DNA of 61,733 bases from contig JBBATZ010000017.1 of the NCBI GenBank assembly GCA_040398425.1, forward strand, positions 1-61,733, written 5' to 3'. The stretch is from UBA7672 sp040398425. GTDB lineage: Bacteria > Pseudomonadota > Alphaproteobacteria > Caulobacterales > Hyphomonadaceae. The translations under genes were made by a program, and so were the position numbers. The notes below the pieces were generated by a model. That model worked only from the letters and a program-made list of their open reading frames with translations, was not told the DNA's origin and searched no databases. Shown here in pieces: positions 7,708-15,802 of the stretch. Every line of letters begins with the position of its first letter. Position 1 is the stretch's first letter.

Positions 7708-8304
7708 CTAGGGCTTCCTGATGTTGGACTCAAAGCTCCGTATCGCACGCGGGCTCGCCGCAAGGCCATAGAGGCCAAGCGTGATGGCGTTGAGGACGCG
7801 GTAGGTCTTGCCGGTGACGTGCTGGCTGGGACTGCCGTCGGAATCCTGGCGGCCGACATAGGCGTCGGGATTGGTCGGCGCGACCTGCGGCGGCGCCCCC
7901 GGCGGATGAAGGCCTGCGATGTGGGCGAGCAGGCTCGCGAGCGTGTCGGCGTGGAGGCGTGGCTCGGGGTAAGCCTGCAGCCAGCAGCGGTCGGCGAGGT
8001 CAAACAGGAGCGGGCCGCGAGGGGTGGCCGCTTCCATCAGGATGGGCACGACGGGTTTGCCAAGTTCATCGGCCAGCGCGAGTTCAGCGGCGACCTGACG
8101 GGAGGTGTTGCATTCGTCGGAAAAGAACAGCGCCGTTATGGCTGCTTCCCTGAGGGCTGCGGCAATCTCGTCGTTGAAGCCGTCCTCGCTGGCGATGCGG
8201 GCGTCGTACCAGACCGATAGACCCCGCTCCTCGAGGCGGCGGGCGATGGCGGCGACGATCTCGCGGTCGCCCCGGCCATAGCTGATGAAAACATGGCTGC
8301 TCAT
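7708..8304 (-). CDS. TIR-domain protein, candidate NADase
   Basis: A 198-residue protein with an N-terminal TIR domain (about 1-135). Box 1 is HVFISYGRGD at 4-13. Strand/loop elements such as LSVWYDARI and FFSDECNTS follow. Glu74 in VAAEL occupies the position of the catalytic glutamate of TIR NAD hydrolases. The remaining 60 residues are Pro/Gly-rich and then hydrophobic (VLNAITLGLYGL), perhaps a membrane-touching tail. The ATG at 8304 is chosen because AGGGG lies eight bases before it; a GTG at 8325 is possible. Its stop codon abuts the nudC start. It may cleave NAD+, or may only be a protein-binding TIR domain; sequence cannot settle which. Confidence 0.8.
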   Translation of the reverse strand: MSSHVFISYGRGDREIVAAIARRLEERGLSVWYDARIASEDGFNDEIAAALREAAITALFFSDECNTSRQVAAELALADELGKPVVPILMEAATPRGPLLFDLADRCWLQAYPEPRLHADTLASLLAHIAGLHPPGAPPQVAPTNPDAYVGRQDSDGSPSQHVTGKTYRVLNAITLGLYGLAASPRAIRSFESNIRKP

Positions 8305-8423
8305 CGGACTGCCCCTAGTGGACACCCGTTAACGATGTCAGTCCCCGGCGAGGACATAGGTCTGCAGCAAAACACGCGAACCCCACGACTCAGCGACGCA
8401 CATAACAAAGCGATGGGGGAACA

Positions 8424-8452
8424 TTGCAGGCCAGCGCGCGGCTTCCTATAAG
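8424..8452 (+). promoter_or_regulatory. Sigma-70-type promoter of the SRP RNA gene
   Basis: TTGCAG (8424-8429), a 17-base spacer and TATAAG (8447-8452) make a near-consensus housekeeping promoter. Initiation about seven bases downstream would fall at 8458-8460, which is the predicted 5' end of the SRP RNA. Confidence 0.8.
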
Positions 8453-8457
8453 AAAGT

Positions 8458-8552
8458 GGCAGGTTGGTTGCGGACGAGCGGTTCGCCAACCCGGTCAGGT
8501 CCGGAAGGAAGCAGCCGTAACGAGTTTAGCTTGGGTCGTGACCAGCCTGCAC
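8458..8552 (+). ncRNA. ffs: Signal recognition particle RNA (small bacterial type)
   Basis: The RNA of the co-translational targeting particle, partner of Ffh. The universally conserved Ffh-binding domain is unmistakable: GGTCAGGTCCGG then AAGGAAGCAGCC (about 8493-8516). The ends pair as GCAGGTTGGT (8459-8468) with ACCAGCCTGC (8541-8550), closing a single hairpin of about 95 bases. This is the short form lacking an Alu domain. It lies directly upstream of dnaX, a common alphaproteobacterial order. Exact ends are estimated from the pairing and the promoter. Confidence 0.95.
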
Positions 8553-8640
8553 CTCACCCATTTCAGTCATTCCACAGCAGATTCTGCGGCTTACCAACCG
8601 TGAGTTGGCGATTCCTGTTCGTCTGGGCCATATAGTCCCC

Positions 8641-10530
8641 ATGGCAGGGAAGAAGCCCCCGAAACCGCCCGAAGACGGGCCTGAGGACGATGTCGCGGAA
8701 CCGCGCGACACGCTGACGGCATCCATGTTCGGGGATGACACGCCGCTTGTGCCGGCAGCCTATCAGGTGCTGGCGCGCAAATACCGGCCGACGCGGTTCG
8801 AGGACCTGGTCGGGCAGGAGGCGATGGTCCGGACGCTGACCAACGCGTTCAAGACCGGGCGGATCGCTCACGCCTTCATGCTGACCGGTGTGCGCGGAGT
8901 GGGGAAGACCACCACGGCGCGACTGCTGGCGCGGGCGCTGAATTACGAAACCAGGGATGTGCACCAGCCGTCGATGGTGCTGGACCCGCCGGGCGTGCAT
9001 TGCACGTCGATCATGGCGGGAACGCATCCGGACGTGCTGGAGCTCGATGCGGCGTCGCACACGGGCGTGTCGGATATGCGCGACCTGCTGGATGGGGCGC
9101 GGTATTCGCCGGTGAGCGCACGCTACAAGGTCTACATCATCGACGAAGTTCACATGCTTTCGACGGCGGCGTTCAACGCGCTGCTCAAGACGCTGGAAGA
9201 ACCGCCGCCGCACGTGAAGTTCATCTTCGCGACGACGGAAATCCGCAAGGTGCCGGTGACGGTGCTGTCGCGCTGCCAGCGTTTCAACCTGCAGCGTTTC
9301 TCCACCGAAGCGCTGGCCGAGCATCTGGCCAACATTACCCTGCAGGAGGGCGCCAAGGTTTCCAGCGAGGCGCTGGCGCTGATTGCGCGCGCAGCGGAGG
9401 GGTCGGCGCGCGACGGACTGTCCATCCTGGATCAGGCCATCGTGCAGGGTGAAGGCGGCGAAGTCAGTGCCGAGCAGCTGCGTGACATGCTGGGCCTCGC
9501 GGATCGCTCGCGCGTGCTCGACCTGATGGATCGGATCATTGCCGCGGACCACAAGGCCGCGTTGAACGAGGCGTCGGCGCTGCTGGAGCAGGGCGCGGAT
9601 GCGCCGGTGCTGATCAAGGACCTGATGGATGTCGTGGTCGAGGTCAGCCGCGCCCAGGCGTTGCAGGAAGCATATGTCTTTGCCGGCCCGCCGGAATGGG
9701 CGAAGCGAACAAAGGCGATGGGTGAGCTGGTATCGCCGGCGCAGTCGGCGCGGATGTGGCGCATGCTGCTGCAGGGGTTCGAGGATTGTGCCCGGGCGCC
9801 TGATCCGCCGACAGCGGCGCAGATGGTGGTGTTGCGCCTGACCGCCGTCACCAGCCTGCCATCGCCGGAAGATGCTGCGCGACTTCTTGCGGCCGGGGCC
9901 GCTGTGCCAGGCCCAAAGTCTCAACCTGAAGCGCCACGCGCTCCAGCGCGTGTCGAGATCGTGCGCGTGGAAACTGGGCGCGTCGAGACGCCGTCGGCGC
10001 TTGCGCCGCAACCACACGAGGAAGATCATGGTGACAGCGTGCGCCTGTCATCGCTGCGCGAGATCGTTGCCGAGCTCGATGCGCGGCGCGAGATTGCGCT
10101 GAAGTATGACATCGAGCGCTTCGTGCGGCCGGCCGAGATCGACTTCGGTCACTTTCGCTACACGGCTGCGCCCAATGCTCCGCACAATCTGTCCCAGCGT
10201 ATCAAGGACTGGCTGGAGGACGTGACCCGCGTCGAATGGGACGTGCTGCAATCGAACGATGGCGGCGCGGAGAGCGTCAAGGAACTGCGGACGCGCAAGG
10301 GCTTCGAGAAGATGCGCGCGATCGAGGCGATCCCGCGTGTGGCGGAAGCGCTGCGCGTGTTTCCGGGGGCTCGTGTGCTGCGGGTCGACGACGCGGACGC
10401 GGCCGACGATCTGGAAGACTTTCCGTCAAACGCGCCGCAGGGCGCAAACGTGATCCATGTCGACTTCAGCTATCGCGACCACGTGGAAGAGACTATTCCG
10501 GACCCCGAAGAGCGTGAGGACGACGAATGA
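8641..10530 (+). CDS. dnaX: DNA polymerase III subunit gamma/tau
   Basis: Clamp-loader ATPase of the replicative polymerase, 629 residues from the ATG at 8641; a TTG at 8605 is less likely. Walker A GVRGVGKT is at 83-90, the Walker B/DEVH motif at 168-171 and the SRC arginine-finger motif at 210-212. The zinc module between the Walker motifs is degenerate: E. coli has four cysteines there, but here only Cys121 remains. The C-terminal third is the tau-specific polymerase/helicase-binding region, with an acidic linker. I see no obvious slippery frameshift site. The stop codon overlaps the ybaB start as ATGA, so the two are coupled. Confidence 0.95.
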   Translation: MAGKKPPKPPEDGPEDDVAEPRDTLTASMFGDDTPLVPAAYQVLARKYRPTRFEDLVGQEAMVRTLTNAFKTGRIAHAFMLTGVRGVGKTTTARLLARALNYETRDVHQPSMVLDPPGVHCTSIMAGTHPDVLELDAASHTGVSDMRDLLDGARYSPVSARYKVYIIDEVHMLSTAAFNALLKTLEEPPPHVKFIFATTEIRKVPVTVLSRCQRFNLQRFSTEALAEHLANITLQEGAKVSSEALALIARAAEGSARDGLSILDQAIVQGEGGEVSAEQLRDMLGLADRSRVLDLMDRIIAADHKAALNEASALLEQGADAPVLIKDLMDVVVEVSRAQALQEAYVFAGPPEWAKRTKAMGELVSPAQSARMWRMLLQGFEDCARAPDPPTAAQMVVLRLTAVTSLPSPEDAARLLAAGAAVPGPKSQPEAPRAPARVEIVRVETGRVETPSALAPQPHEEDHGDSVRLSSLREIVAELDARREIALKYDIERFVRPAEIDFGHFRYTAAPNAPHNLSQRIKDWLEDVTRVEWDVLQSNDGGAESVKELRTRKGFEKMRAIEAIPRVAEALRVFPGARVLRVDDADAADDLEDFPSNAPQGANVIHVDFSYRDHVEETIPDPEEREDDE

Positions 10531-10853
10531 AAGACCTGTCCGACATCATGCGCCAGGCGCAGCAGATGCAGCAGCGCCTGCAGGAAGCGCAGGCGAAGAT
10601 GGAAGAAATAACTGCCGAGGGATCAGCGGGCGGCGGCATGGTGAAGGTGACGCTGAAGGGCAAGGGCGAACTGGCCGCGCTCGCCTTAGATCCTTCGCTG
10701 CTCCAGCCAGCCGACAAGGAGATGGTCGAGGATCTGGTGAAGGCAGCGCACGCAGATGCGCGCCGCAAGCTGGACGATGCCATGGCCGATGCGATGAAGC
10801 AGGCGACCGGCGGGTTGGGCGGCATGCTCCCCGGCTTCAAGCTGCCGTTCTGA
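10527..10853 (+). CDS. YbaB/EbfC family nucleoid-associated protein
   Basis: A small DNA-binding dimer of 108 residues. It begins with the family's long helix rich in Gln and Met (IMRQAQQMQQRLQEAQ). The conserved VKVTLKGKGEL strand follows, then LDPSLL and the helix with EMVEDLVKAAHADA. It overlaps dnaX by four bases, the usual arrangement. In many bacteria recR follows; here it does not. It probably helps organise DNA or act with recombination functions. Confidence 0.95.
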   Translation: MKDLSDIMRQAQQMQQRLQEAQAKMEEITAEGSAGGGMVKVTLKGKGELAALALDPSLLQPADKEMVEDLVKAAHADARRKLDDAMADAMKQATGGLGGMLPGFKLPF

Positions 10854-10863
10854 GGACACCTGA

Positions 10864-11169
10864 ATGAAACCGGTTGAGTGGGCCAAGCATGCGGCCGTTT
10901 TCGTCGCGGCGATTTTCCTGATCTGGCTTGGCGGCGTCACGCCGGCGGCGTGGCCGAAGATCGAAGCAGGGGTGGATCCGTTTGTCGGCATGCCTGCGCC
11001 GACCTTGATGGGTCTGCTGTCCGCCTGGCCGATCTACATCGCGCTGGCGATCGTGCAGGCCCTCACATTTCACTATGTGAAGAAGTTCGCGACGCCGGTC
11101 TTTCTCGGCGGAGTGTTTGTGGCCGCGCTACTGTTCGCGATGCGGTATACGGCGCTGACGGCTGGCTAG
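10864..11169 (+). CDS. Small three-helix membrane protein
   Basis: An unrecognised 101-residue protein with three predicted membrane segments, about residues 9-27, 49-68 and 77-95. It starts 10 bases after ybaB with a GAGGA ribosome site seven bases before the ATG, so it is probably the last gene of the dnaX operon. A Pro/Trp-rich loop (TPAAWPKI) joins the first two helices. Its end overlaps the convergent next gene by four bases. No function can be assigned. Confidence 0.7.
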   Translation: MKPVEWAKHAAVFVAAIFLIWLGGVTPAAWPKIEAGVDPFVGMPAPTLMGLLSAWPIYIALAIVQALTFHYVKKFATPVFLGGVFVAALLFAMRYTALTAG

Positions 11170-11480
11170 GACGGTTTCCTGTTCTTGAGCTGCTCGACCG
11201 CTTTTGAGCCCTCGACCTTTGGCATGCGCGTCGGGCTGACGCGCTCGACCGTTGGAACGGGCTTGCGCTCTGCTGGACGTATGCGGCGATAGATGCGCCA
11301 GGCCAGTACGACAAAGAGTGCGGCCGCGCCGCCGAAAAAGACGATGGGCCCGCGCACGGGATCCATTGCGATGTCGCCGATGAAGTTCAGCCCGCCCGGC
11401 ACGAAGGCCAGCACGAGAAAAACGGTCGGGCCGAGGATCGCAACGACGATCAGGGCGATTTCGGTGGGCTTGAGCTCCAT
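11166..11480 (-). CDS. Small two-helix membrane protein
   Basis: An unrecognised 104-residue protein. Hydrophobic segments lie at about 8-28 (IALIVVAILGPTVFLVLAFV) and 44-62 (PIVFFGGAAALFVVLAW). A basic cytoplasmic tail rich in Arg, Lys and Pro follows (RRIRPAERKP), suggesting an in-out-in inner-membrane topology. The ribosome site is weak. It lies just downstream of the S9-peptidase lipoprotein gene but is transcribed separately or by read-around; gene order gives no clear hint of role. Confidence 0.6.
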   Translation of the reverse strand: MELKPTEIALIVVAILGPTVFLVLAFVPGGLNFIGDIAMDPVRGPIVFFGGAAALFVVLAWRIYRRIRPAERKPVPTVERVSPTRMPKVEGSKAVEQLKNRKPS

Positions 11481-11517
11481 AGCCGCAGTCTAGCACGGGC
11501 GGGCGAGGGGTCGACCC

Positions 11518-13518
11518 TCACTTCGCCGCATCTGGCAGGAGGTTTTTCTCGAGGAACGCGGCTTCCTGGCGATAGTAGAACAACCGGTTCTTCAGCTTCC
11601 GCCAGCCATGGCCCTCGTCGGGGAAGCGGATGAACGTGGCAGCGACGCCGTTCTTGCGCAGCGCCTTCACCATTGTCTCGGTCTCCGAAATGTCGATGCG
11701 TGGATCCATCATGCCGTGGGCGTAGAGCATAGGGATCCTTATCTTGTCGGCGTTATTGACCGGCGAGATCTCGGTGTAGAATGTCTTCCATTCGGGATCA
11801 GCGATGTCGCCGTATTCGATCTTGTCGGACGCCTTGAGGCCGGGCGAAGCGATCTCGAGGCCGCTGACCCAGTTGCCGACGCCATAGATCGACGCGCCCG
11901 CGTCGAACGCATCGGGATAGGCGCCGACGACGGCGTTGACCATGTAGCCGCCATACGAGCCGCCGATCACCGCCGCGCGATCGGCATCGACGCGCCCCTC
12001 GGTTTTCAGGAAGGCGAGCATGTCGACAAGGTCACGCACGCTGTTGAGGCGCTTCTTCTGGTCGTCGAGGGTCACGAAGGCGCGGCCGAAGCCCGTGGAG
12101 CCGCGTACGTTCGGCTTGAAAACGGCGATGCCGCGGTCTGCATAGTATTGTGCGGCGCTGTCGAAGTTGGCGATGCTCTGGCCCGTTGGGCCGCCATGCA
12201 CCTGGAAGACGACGGGCGGCTTGGTCTCGCCTTTTCGTGAGGCGGCGTCGGGCAGGTAGAGCAGGCCCTGCAGCTGCACGCCGTCCTGCGCTTTCATGCG
12301 GACGGAGACGGGTTTCACGAGGCGCTTCGGATCGAGGCCGGCGAGGCTACCCGTGAAGGCGGTCGAGGTCTTGCCGGTGGCGATGTCGAGCGCCATGATG
12401 TCGCCGGGCGTCGCCCAGCCATTCACGTTGATCGCCATCTTCGTGCTTTTGAGGCTGCAGTTGAGGCCGTAGACGCCTTCGGGAAGCGCAGGCGTCGCCA
12501 GCATCTTCTTCGTGGTCACGTCCTGGATCGACAGCCTGTAGAAGCCGTTTTCATTGGTGGTCCAGGCGAGCCATTTCCCGTTGGGGCCGCAGAGCGCGAC
12601 ATTCTGGATATCGAAGCTGGCTTTGTAGAGGATTGTCGTCCTGTTGGCCGCAATGTCGTGAAAGGCGAGAGCTGCAAACTCGCGGTCTTCATTGCTGGCG
12701 AAGTAGAAGCCCCTGCTGTCGGGCGCCCAGGCAAAATCGCCATTCGCGTGGTTAGCGCGCGGATCGGGTGCGGCGATCGTGGTGAGCTTCTTGCTCGCGA
12801 TGTCGAGGAGCATCAGCTTGTCAGAATCTTCCCCGACGCCCTCAGTGACGATGGCGGTCGATCCATCCGGTGAGACAGATTGAACATAAGTGCCGAGATG
12901 GCCTTCCACGACCATCATCGGCGGGCCCTCGGGGGAGGCCATATAGACGTCGAAGTCCGCGCCGTTGCGTTCGGGCGAGGCGAACAGGAGCGACTGTCCG
13001 TCTGGCAGGAAGTCGCCGAAAATGCGGAAGGCACCGTCCTTGGCCGCCAGCAATTCCTGCTCGACGACGCCGTCGGCCGTGATCAGGTTGAAGCTTTCCT
13101 GCTCATTGCCGTTGTTGTCGGCACCATAGACGATGGCTTTCGAATCCGGCGTCCAGCGGAAGAAAGTGATGCCGTTGCCAAAGGTCAGCTGTTTGGGCTG
13201 GCCACCTTCGACCGGCACGACCCATAGCTGGGGCGCGCCAGTGATGCGCCAGTTCATGGCGATCTTCGTCCCGTCAGGCGAGATGATGCCGGCCGCGCCA
13301 TTGGCGAGGATGTAACGGGCGATATCGGCGGGATCGTCGCCAGCCTGACCTACCGTAACGGCTTCGTCCTCGGGCTCGATCGCCTCGATCGACAGGTCTG
13401 CGCCCTTGGCCCCGCCATAGCCCGGCCCCTTGGCGTCTGCGGTTGCGGGATTGGCCGGTTCGCCGCCACAGGCGGCAAGGGCAGAGGCGCAAGCGAGCAG
13501 GACGGCAAGGCGGATCAT
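11518..13518 (-). CDS. S9-family serine peptidase lipoprotein (acyl-aminoacyl/prolyl peptidase type)
   Basis: An exported oligopeptidase of 666 residues. The N-terminal signal ends in the lipobox ALAAC (Cys about 17), so it is membrane-tethered in the periplasm. The first 400 or so residues are a beta-propeller with Asp/Ser-rich WD-like blades, for example WTPDSKAIVYG and WAPDSRGFYF. The alpha/beta-hydrolase domain follows, with the nucleophile Ser521 in GGSYGGYM. The acid/base residues are in HGMMDPRIDISE and DEGHGW. Such enzymes trim short peptides taken up from the medium. GGGAG-type ribosome bases precede the ATG. It is divergent from fmt. Confidence 0.92.
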   Translation of the reverse strand: MIRLAVLLACASALAACGGEPANPATADAKGPGYGGAKGADLSIEAIEPEDEAVTVGQAGDDPADIARYILANGAAGIISPDGTKIAMNWRITGAPQLWVVPVEGGQPKQLTFGNGITFFRWTPDSKAIVYGADNNGNEQESFNLITADGVVEQELLAAKDGAFRIFGDFLPDGQSLLFASPERNGADFDVYMASPEGPPMMVVEGHLGTYVQSVSPDGSTAIVTEGVGEDSDKLMLLDIASKKLTTIAAPDPRANHANGDFAWAPDSRGFYFASNEDREFAALAFHDIAANRTTILYKASFDIQNVALCGPNGKWLAWTTNENGFYRLSIQDVTTKKMLATPALPEGVYGLNCSLKSTKMAINVNGWATPGDIMALDIATGKTSTAFTGSLAGLDPKRLVKPVSVRMKAQDGVQLQGLLYLPDAASRKGETKPPVVFQVHGGPTGQSIANFDSAAQYYADRGIAVFKPNVRGSTGFGRAFVTLDDQKKRLNSVRDLVDMLAFLKTEGRVDADRAAVIGGSYGGYMVNAVVGAYPDAFDAGASIYGVGNWVSGLEIASPGLKASDKIEYGDIADPEWKTFYTEISPVNNADKIRIPMLYAHGMMDPRIDISETETMVKALRKNGVAATFIRFPDEGHGWRKLKNRLFYYRQEAAFLEKNLLPDAAK

Positions 13519-13609
13519 GAAAGGCTCCCGGAACGTGCCGCACGCTAGCGTGTTCGCTGCTGTCCGCCAGAGGTTTCAGATTGCAAACTCTTTGGATAGA
13601 AGGGCCGAC

Positions 13610-14530
13610 ATGACGCTTCGCCTTGCCTTCATGGGTTCGCCCGATTTCGCCGTGCCGACGCTGGAAGCCATTGTTTCGGCTGGCCACGACGTCGCCTGTG
13701 TCTATTCCCAGCCGCCGCGCCCGGCAGGCCGGGGCAAGGAGCTGCGCCAGACGGCTGTTCATGCCGCCGCCGCAAAGCATGGCATCGAAGTTCGCACGCC
13801 GCTCAACTTCAAGGCGCATGACGATCGTGACGCGTTCGCGGCGCTCGAGCTCGATGTGGCGGTGGTGGTTGCCTACGGGCTGCTGCTGCCCAAGGCGATA
13901 CTCGATGCGCCGCGTCTTGGATGCTTCAACCTGCACGGTTCGATCCTGCCGCGCTGGCGCGGCGCAGCGCCGATTCATCGCGCGGTCATGGCAGGTGATA
14001 CGCTCACCGGCGTGCAGGTGATGAAGATGGAGATCGGGCTCGACACGGGTCCGGTCATGCTGACGGCGACGACCCCGATCAGCGAGAGCGACACGACGGG
14101 CGATGTGCACGACCGGCTTTCGATTCTCGGCGCAGGTCTCATGGTCGAGGCGCTCGCAGCGCTTGAGGCTGGGCCCGTCGCACTGCAACAGCAGTCGAGC
14201 GACGGCGTGACGATTGCGCCAAAGGTTTCGGCTGCGGAGGCGCGGATCAACTGGGCGTTTCCGGGTGAACAAGTTGCCGCGCGCATTCGTGGCATGTCGC
14301 CATTTCCGGGCGCGTGGTTCGAACTGGACGGACAGCGCATCAAGGTGCTGCACGCGCTTGCCGATTCAGGCGCAGGCGAGCCCGGTACAGCGATGGACGA
14401 CGCGCTGAAAATCGCGTGCGGATCAGGCGCTGTACGGCTGACGCGCTTGCAGCGTGCGGGCAAGGGACAGGTCACGGCGGACGCGTTCCAGCGCGGCGCC
14501 GGGATTCCAAAAGGGCGGATGCTGTCGTGA
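13610..14530 (+). CDS. fmt: Methionyl-tRNA formyltransferase
   Basis: Formylates initiator methionyl-tRNA using 10-formyl-tetrahydrofolate. The ATG at 13610 gives 306 residues and the canonical N-terminus MTLRLAFMGSPDFAVP. The folate-binding and catalytic region is the stretch LHGSILPRWRGAAP with the following IHRA (about 105-122), then the DTGP loop. The C-terminal domain binds tRNA. Peptide deformylase (def), a frequent neighbour, is not here; a GNAT gene sits between fmt and truA instead. Confidence 0.96.
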   Translation: MTLRLAFMGSPDFAVPTLEAIVSAGHDVACVYSQPPRPAGRGKELRQTAVHAAAAKHGIEVRTPLNFKAHDDRDAFAALELDVAVVVAYGLLLPKAILDAPRLGCFNLHGSILPRWRGAAPIHRAVMAGDTLTGVQVMKMEIGLDTGPVMLTATTPISESDTTGDVHDRLSILGAGLMVEALAALEAGPVALQQQSSDGVTIAPKVSAAEARINWAFPGEQVAARIRGMSPFPGAWFELDGQRIKVLHALADSGAGEPGTAMDDALKIACGSGAVRLTRLQRAGKGQVTADAFQRGAGIPKGRMLS

Positions 14531-14543
14531 CCGGAGAAGCCTG

Positions 14544-15044
14544 ATGGAAAAGCCAGTGGTCCGTGTCGCCATCCCGACTGACCAGCCCTTGATCCAGGAA
14601 CTGACCACGCGCGCTTTCGGTCGCGAGGACGAGGCGCGCATCATCCGCCAGCTTGAATCGGATGGCGATGTGATCCTTCAGCTTGTCGCTGTGATGGAGG
14701 AACGTGTCGTTGGGCACGTGCTGTTCTATTCGCTCGGTGTGCGCGGCAAGCTGGGCGCGGCGGGGCTGGGTCCCATGAGTGTCGATCCCTGGGTGCAGCG
14801 CGAGGGCGTGGGATCGTTGCTGGTCAATACCGGGCTGGCCATGATGCGCGAAGGCGGCGTGCCGGTGGTGTTCGTGCTTGGTCACGACACTTACTATCCG
14901 AAATTCGGCTTCACCGTCGCCGAGACCGAGAAATTCCAGACGCCGCTGAAGGGGCCGAATTTCTTCGCGGTGCGTTTGCGGTTCGGTCCGCCCATGTCGG
15001 GTGAGCTGATGTTCCCGCGCGCTTTTGGTGTGCCGCGTGCCTAG
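14544..15044 (+). CDS. GNAT-family acetyltransferase (YhbS-like)
   Basis: A cytoplasmic acetyltransferase of 166 residues. The ATG at 14544 is preceded by GGAGAAG. The fold is seen in ELTTRAFGREDEARII, GLGPMSVDPWVQREGVGSLL (acetyl-CoA loop QREGVG, about 90-95) and VFVLGHDTYYPKFGF, a signature of the YhbS/predicted N-acetyltransferase group. It lies 13 bases after fmt and overlaps truA by eight bases, so it belongs to that operon. The substrate is unknown; proteins or small amines are typical. Confidence 0.85.
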   Translation: MEKPVVRVAIPTDQPLIQELTTRAFGREDEARIIRQLESDGDVILQLVAVMEERVVGHVLFYSLGVRGKLGAAGLGPMSVDPWVQREGVGSLLVNTGLAMMREGGVPVVFVLGHDTYYPKFGFTVAETEKFQTPLKGPNFFAVRLRFGPPMSGELMFPRAFGVPRA

Positions 15045-15789
15045 ATACAAGCTCACGATCGAATATGATGGCGCGGGCTATTCCGGCTGGCAGCGACAGG
15101 ACAATGCGCCTTCCGTGCAGGCGGCCGTCGAGGCCGCTGCCGAGGCGCTGGATGGCGCCCCCGTGTTGGTGATCGGGGCGGGGCGAACGGATGCGGGCGT
15201 TCACGCGCTGGGACAGGTCGCGCACATCGACCTGCAAAAGGACCTTCGAGCCGACACCGTGCGGGATGCGCTCAATGCTCACCTGCGGCCGCATCCTGTG
15301 TCCATCCTGGAAGCGGAGGATGCGGCACCAGATTTTCATGCGCGTTTTGATGCGACGTCGCGAAGTTATATCTATCGCATAATAAACCGGCGGCCGGATC
15401 TGGCGCTGGAACGGAACAGGGCGTGGCGCGTGGTGGCCGCGCTCGATGCGGATGCGATGCATGCGGCGGCGCAGGCGCTGGTCGGTCGCCATGACTTCAC
15501 GACATTCCGATACGCCATGTGCCAGGCCGACTCGCCGGTGAAGACGCTGACCAGTATCCGCGTGATGCGGCACGCCGATGAGGTTGTCATCCACACCTCC
15601 GCGCGTTCCTTCCTGCATCGCCAGGTGCGGTCGATGGTTGGGTCGCTGGTCGAGGTGGGCAGGGGCAAGCAGCCGGTGCACTGGATCGGTGATATTCTGA
15701 AGGCGGCGGACCGAACGCTGTGCGGTCCCGTGGCACCGTCCGATGGGCTGTATCTTTCGGCGGTTGGGTATGAGCCACTGAGCGCCTAG
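15037..15789 (+). CDS. truA: tRNA pseudouridine(38-40) synthase
   Basis: Converts uridines 38-40 of the anticodon stem of many tRNAs to pseudouridine. The GTG at 15037 gives the family start MPRYKLTIEYDG and 250 residues. The catalytic aspartate is Asp52 in GAGRTDAGVHA. Other family marks are FHARFDATSR and SFLHRQVRSMVG. It overlaps the upstream GNAT gene by eight bases and ends ten bases before the convergent tamB, with a shared hairpin over the two ends. Confidence 0.96.
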   Translation: MPRYKLTIEYDGAGYSGWQRQDNAPSVQAAVEAAAEALDGAPVLVIGAGRTDAGVHALGQVAHIDLQKDLRADTVRDALNAHLRPHPVSILEAEDAAPDFHARFDATSRSYIYRIINRRPDLALERNRAWRVVAALDADAMHAAAQALVGRHDFTTFRYAMCQADSPVKTLTSIRVMRHADEVVIHTSARSFLHRQVRSMVGSLVEVGRGKQPVHWIGDILKAADRTLCGPVAPSDGLYLSAVGYEPLSA

Positions 15790-15802
15790 TGCTGACGCTC
15801 AG
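15778..15802. terminator. Hairpin across the convergent truA/tamB ends
   Basis: CTGAGCG (15778-15784) pairs with CGCTCAG (15796-15802). The arms lie within the last codons of truA and tamB. On the plus strand a T-rich tail (TAGTCTTTCTTCC) follows, so it could terminate truA; on the minus strand it is weaker. Confidence 0.5.

Noticed and set aside
8563..10029. A 488-codon open frame on the minus strand
   Set aside because: It is antisense to dnaX, is very rich in His and Arg, and lacks motifs; dnaX is certain here.
8641..10530. Programmed frameshift to make a short gamma form of DnaX
   Set aside because: I did not see an A-rich slippery heptamer in the gene, so a single long product is assumed.
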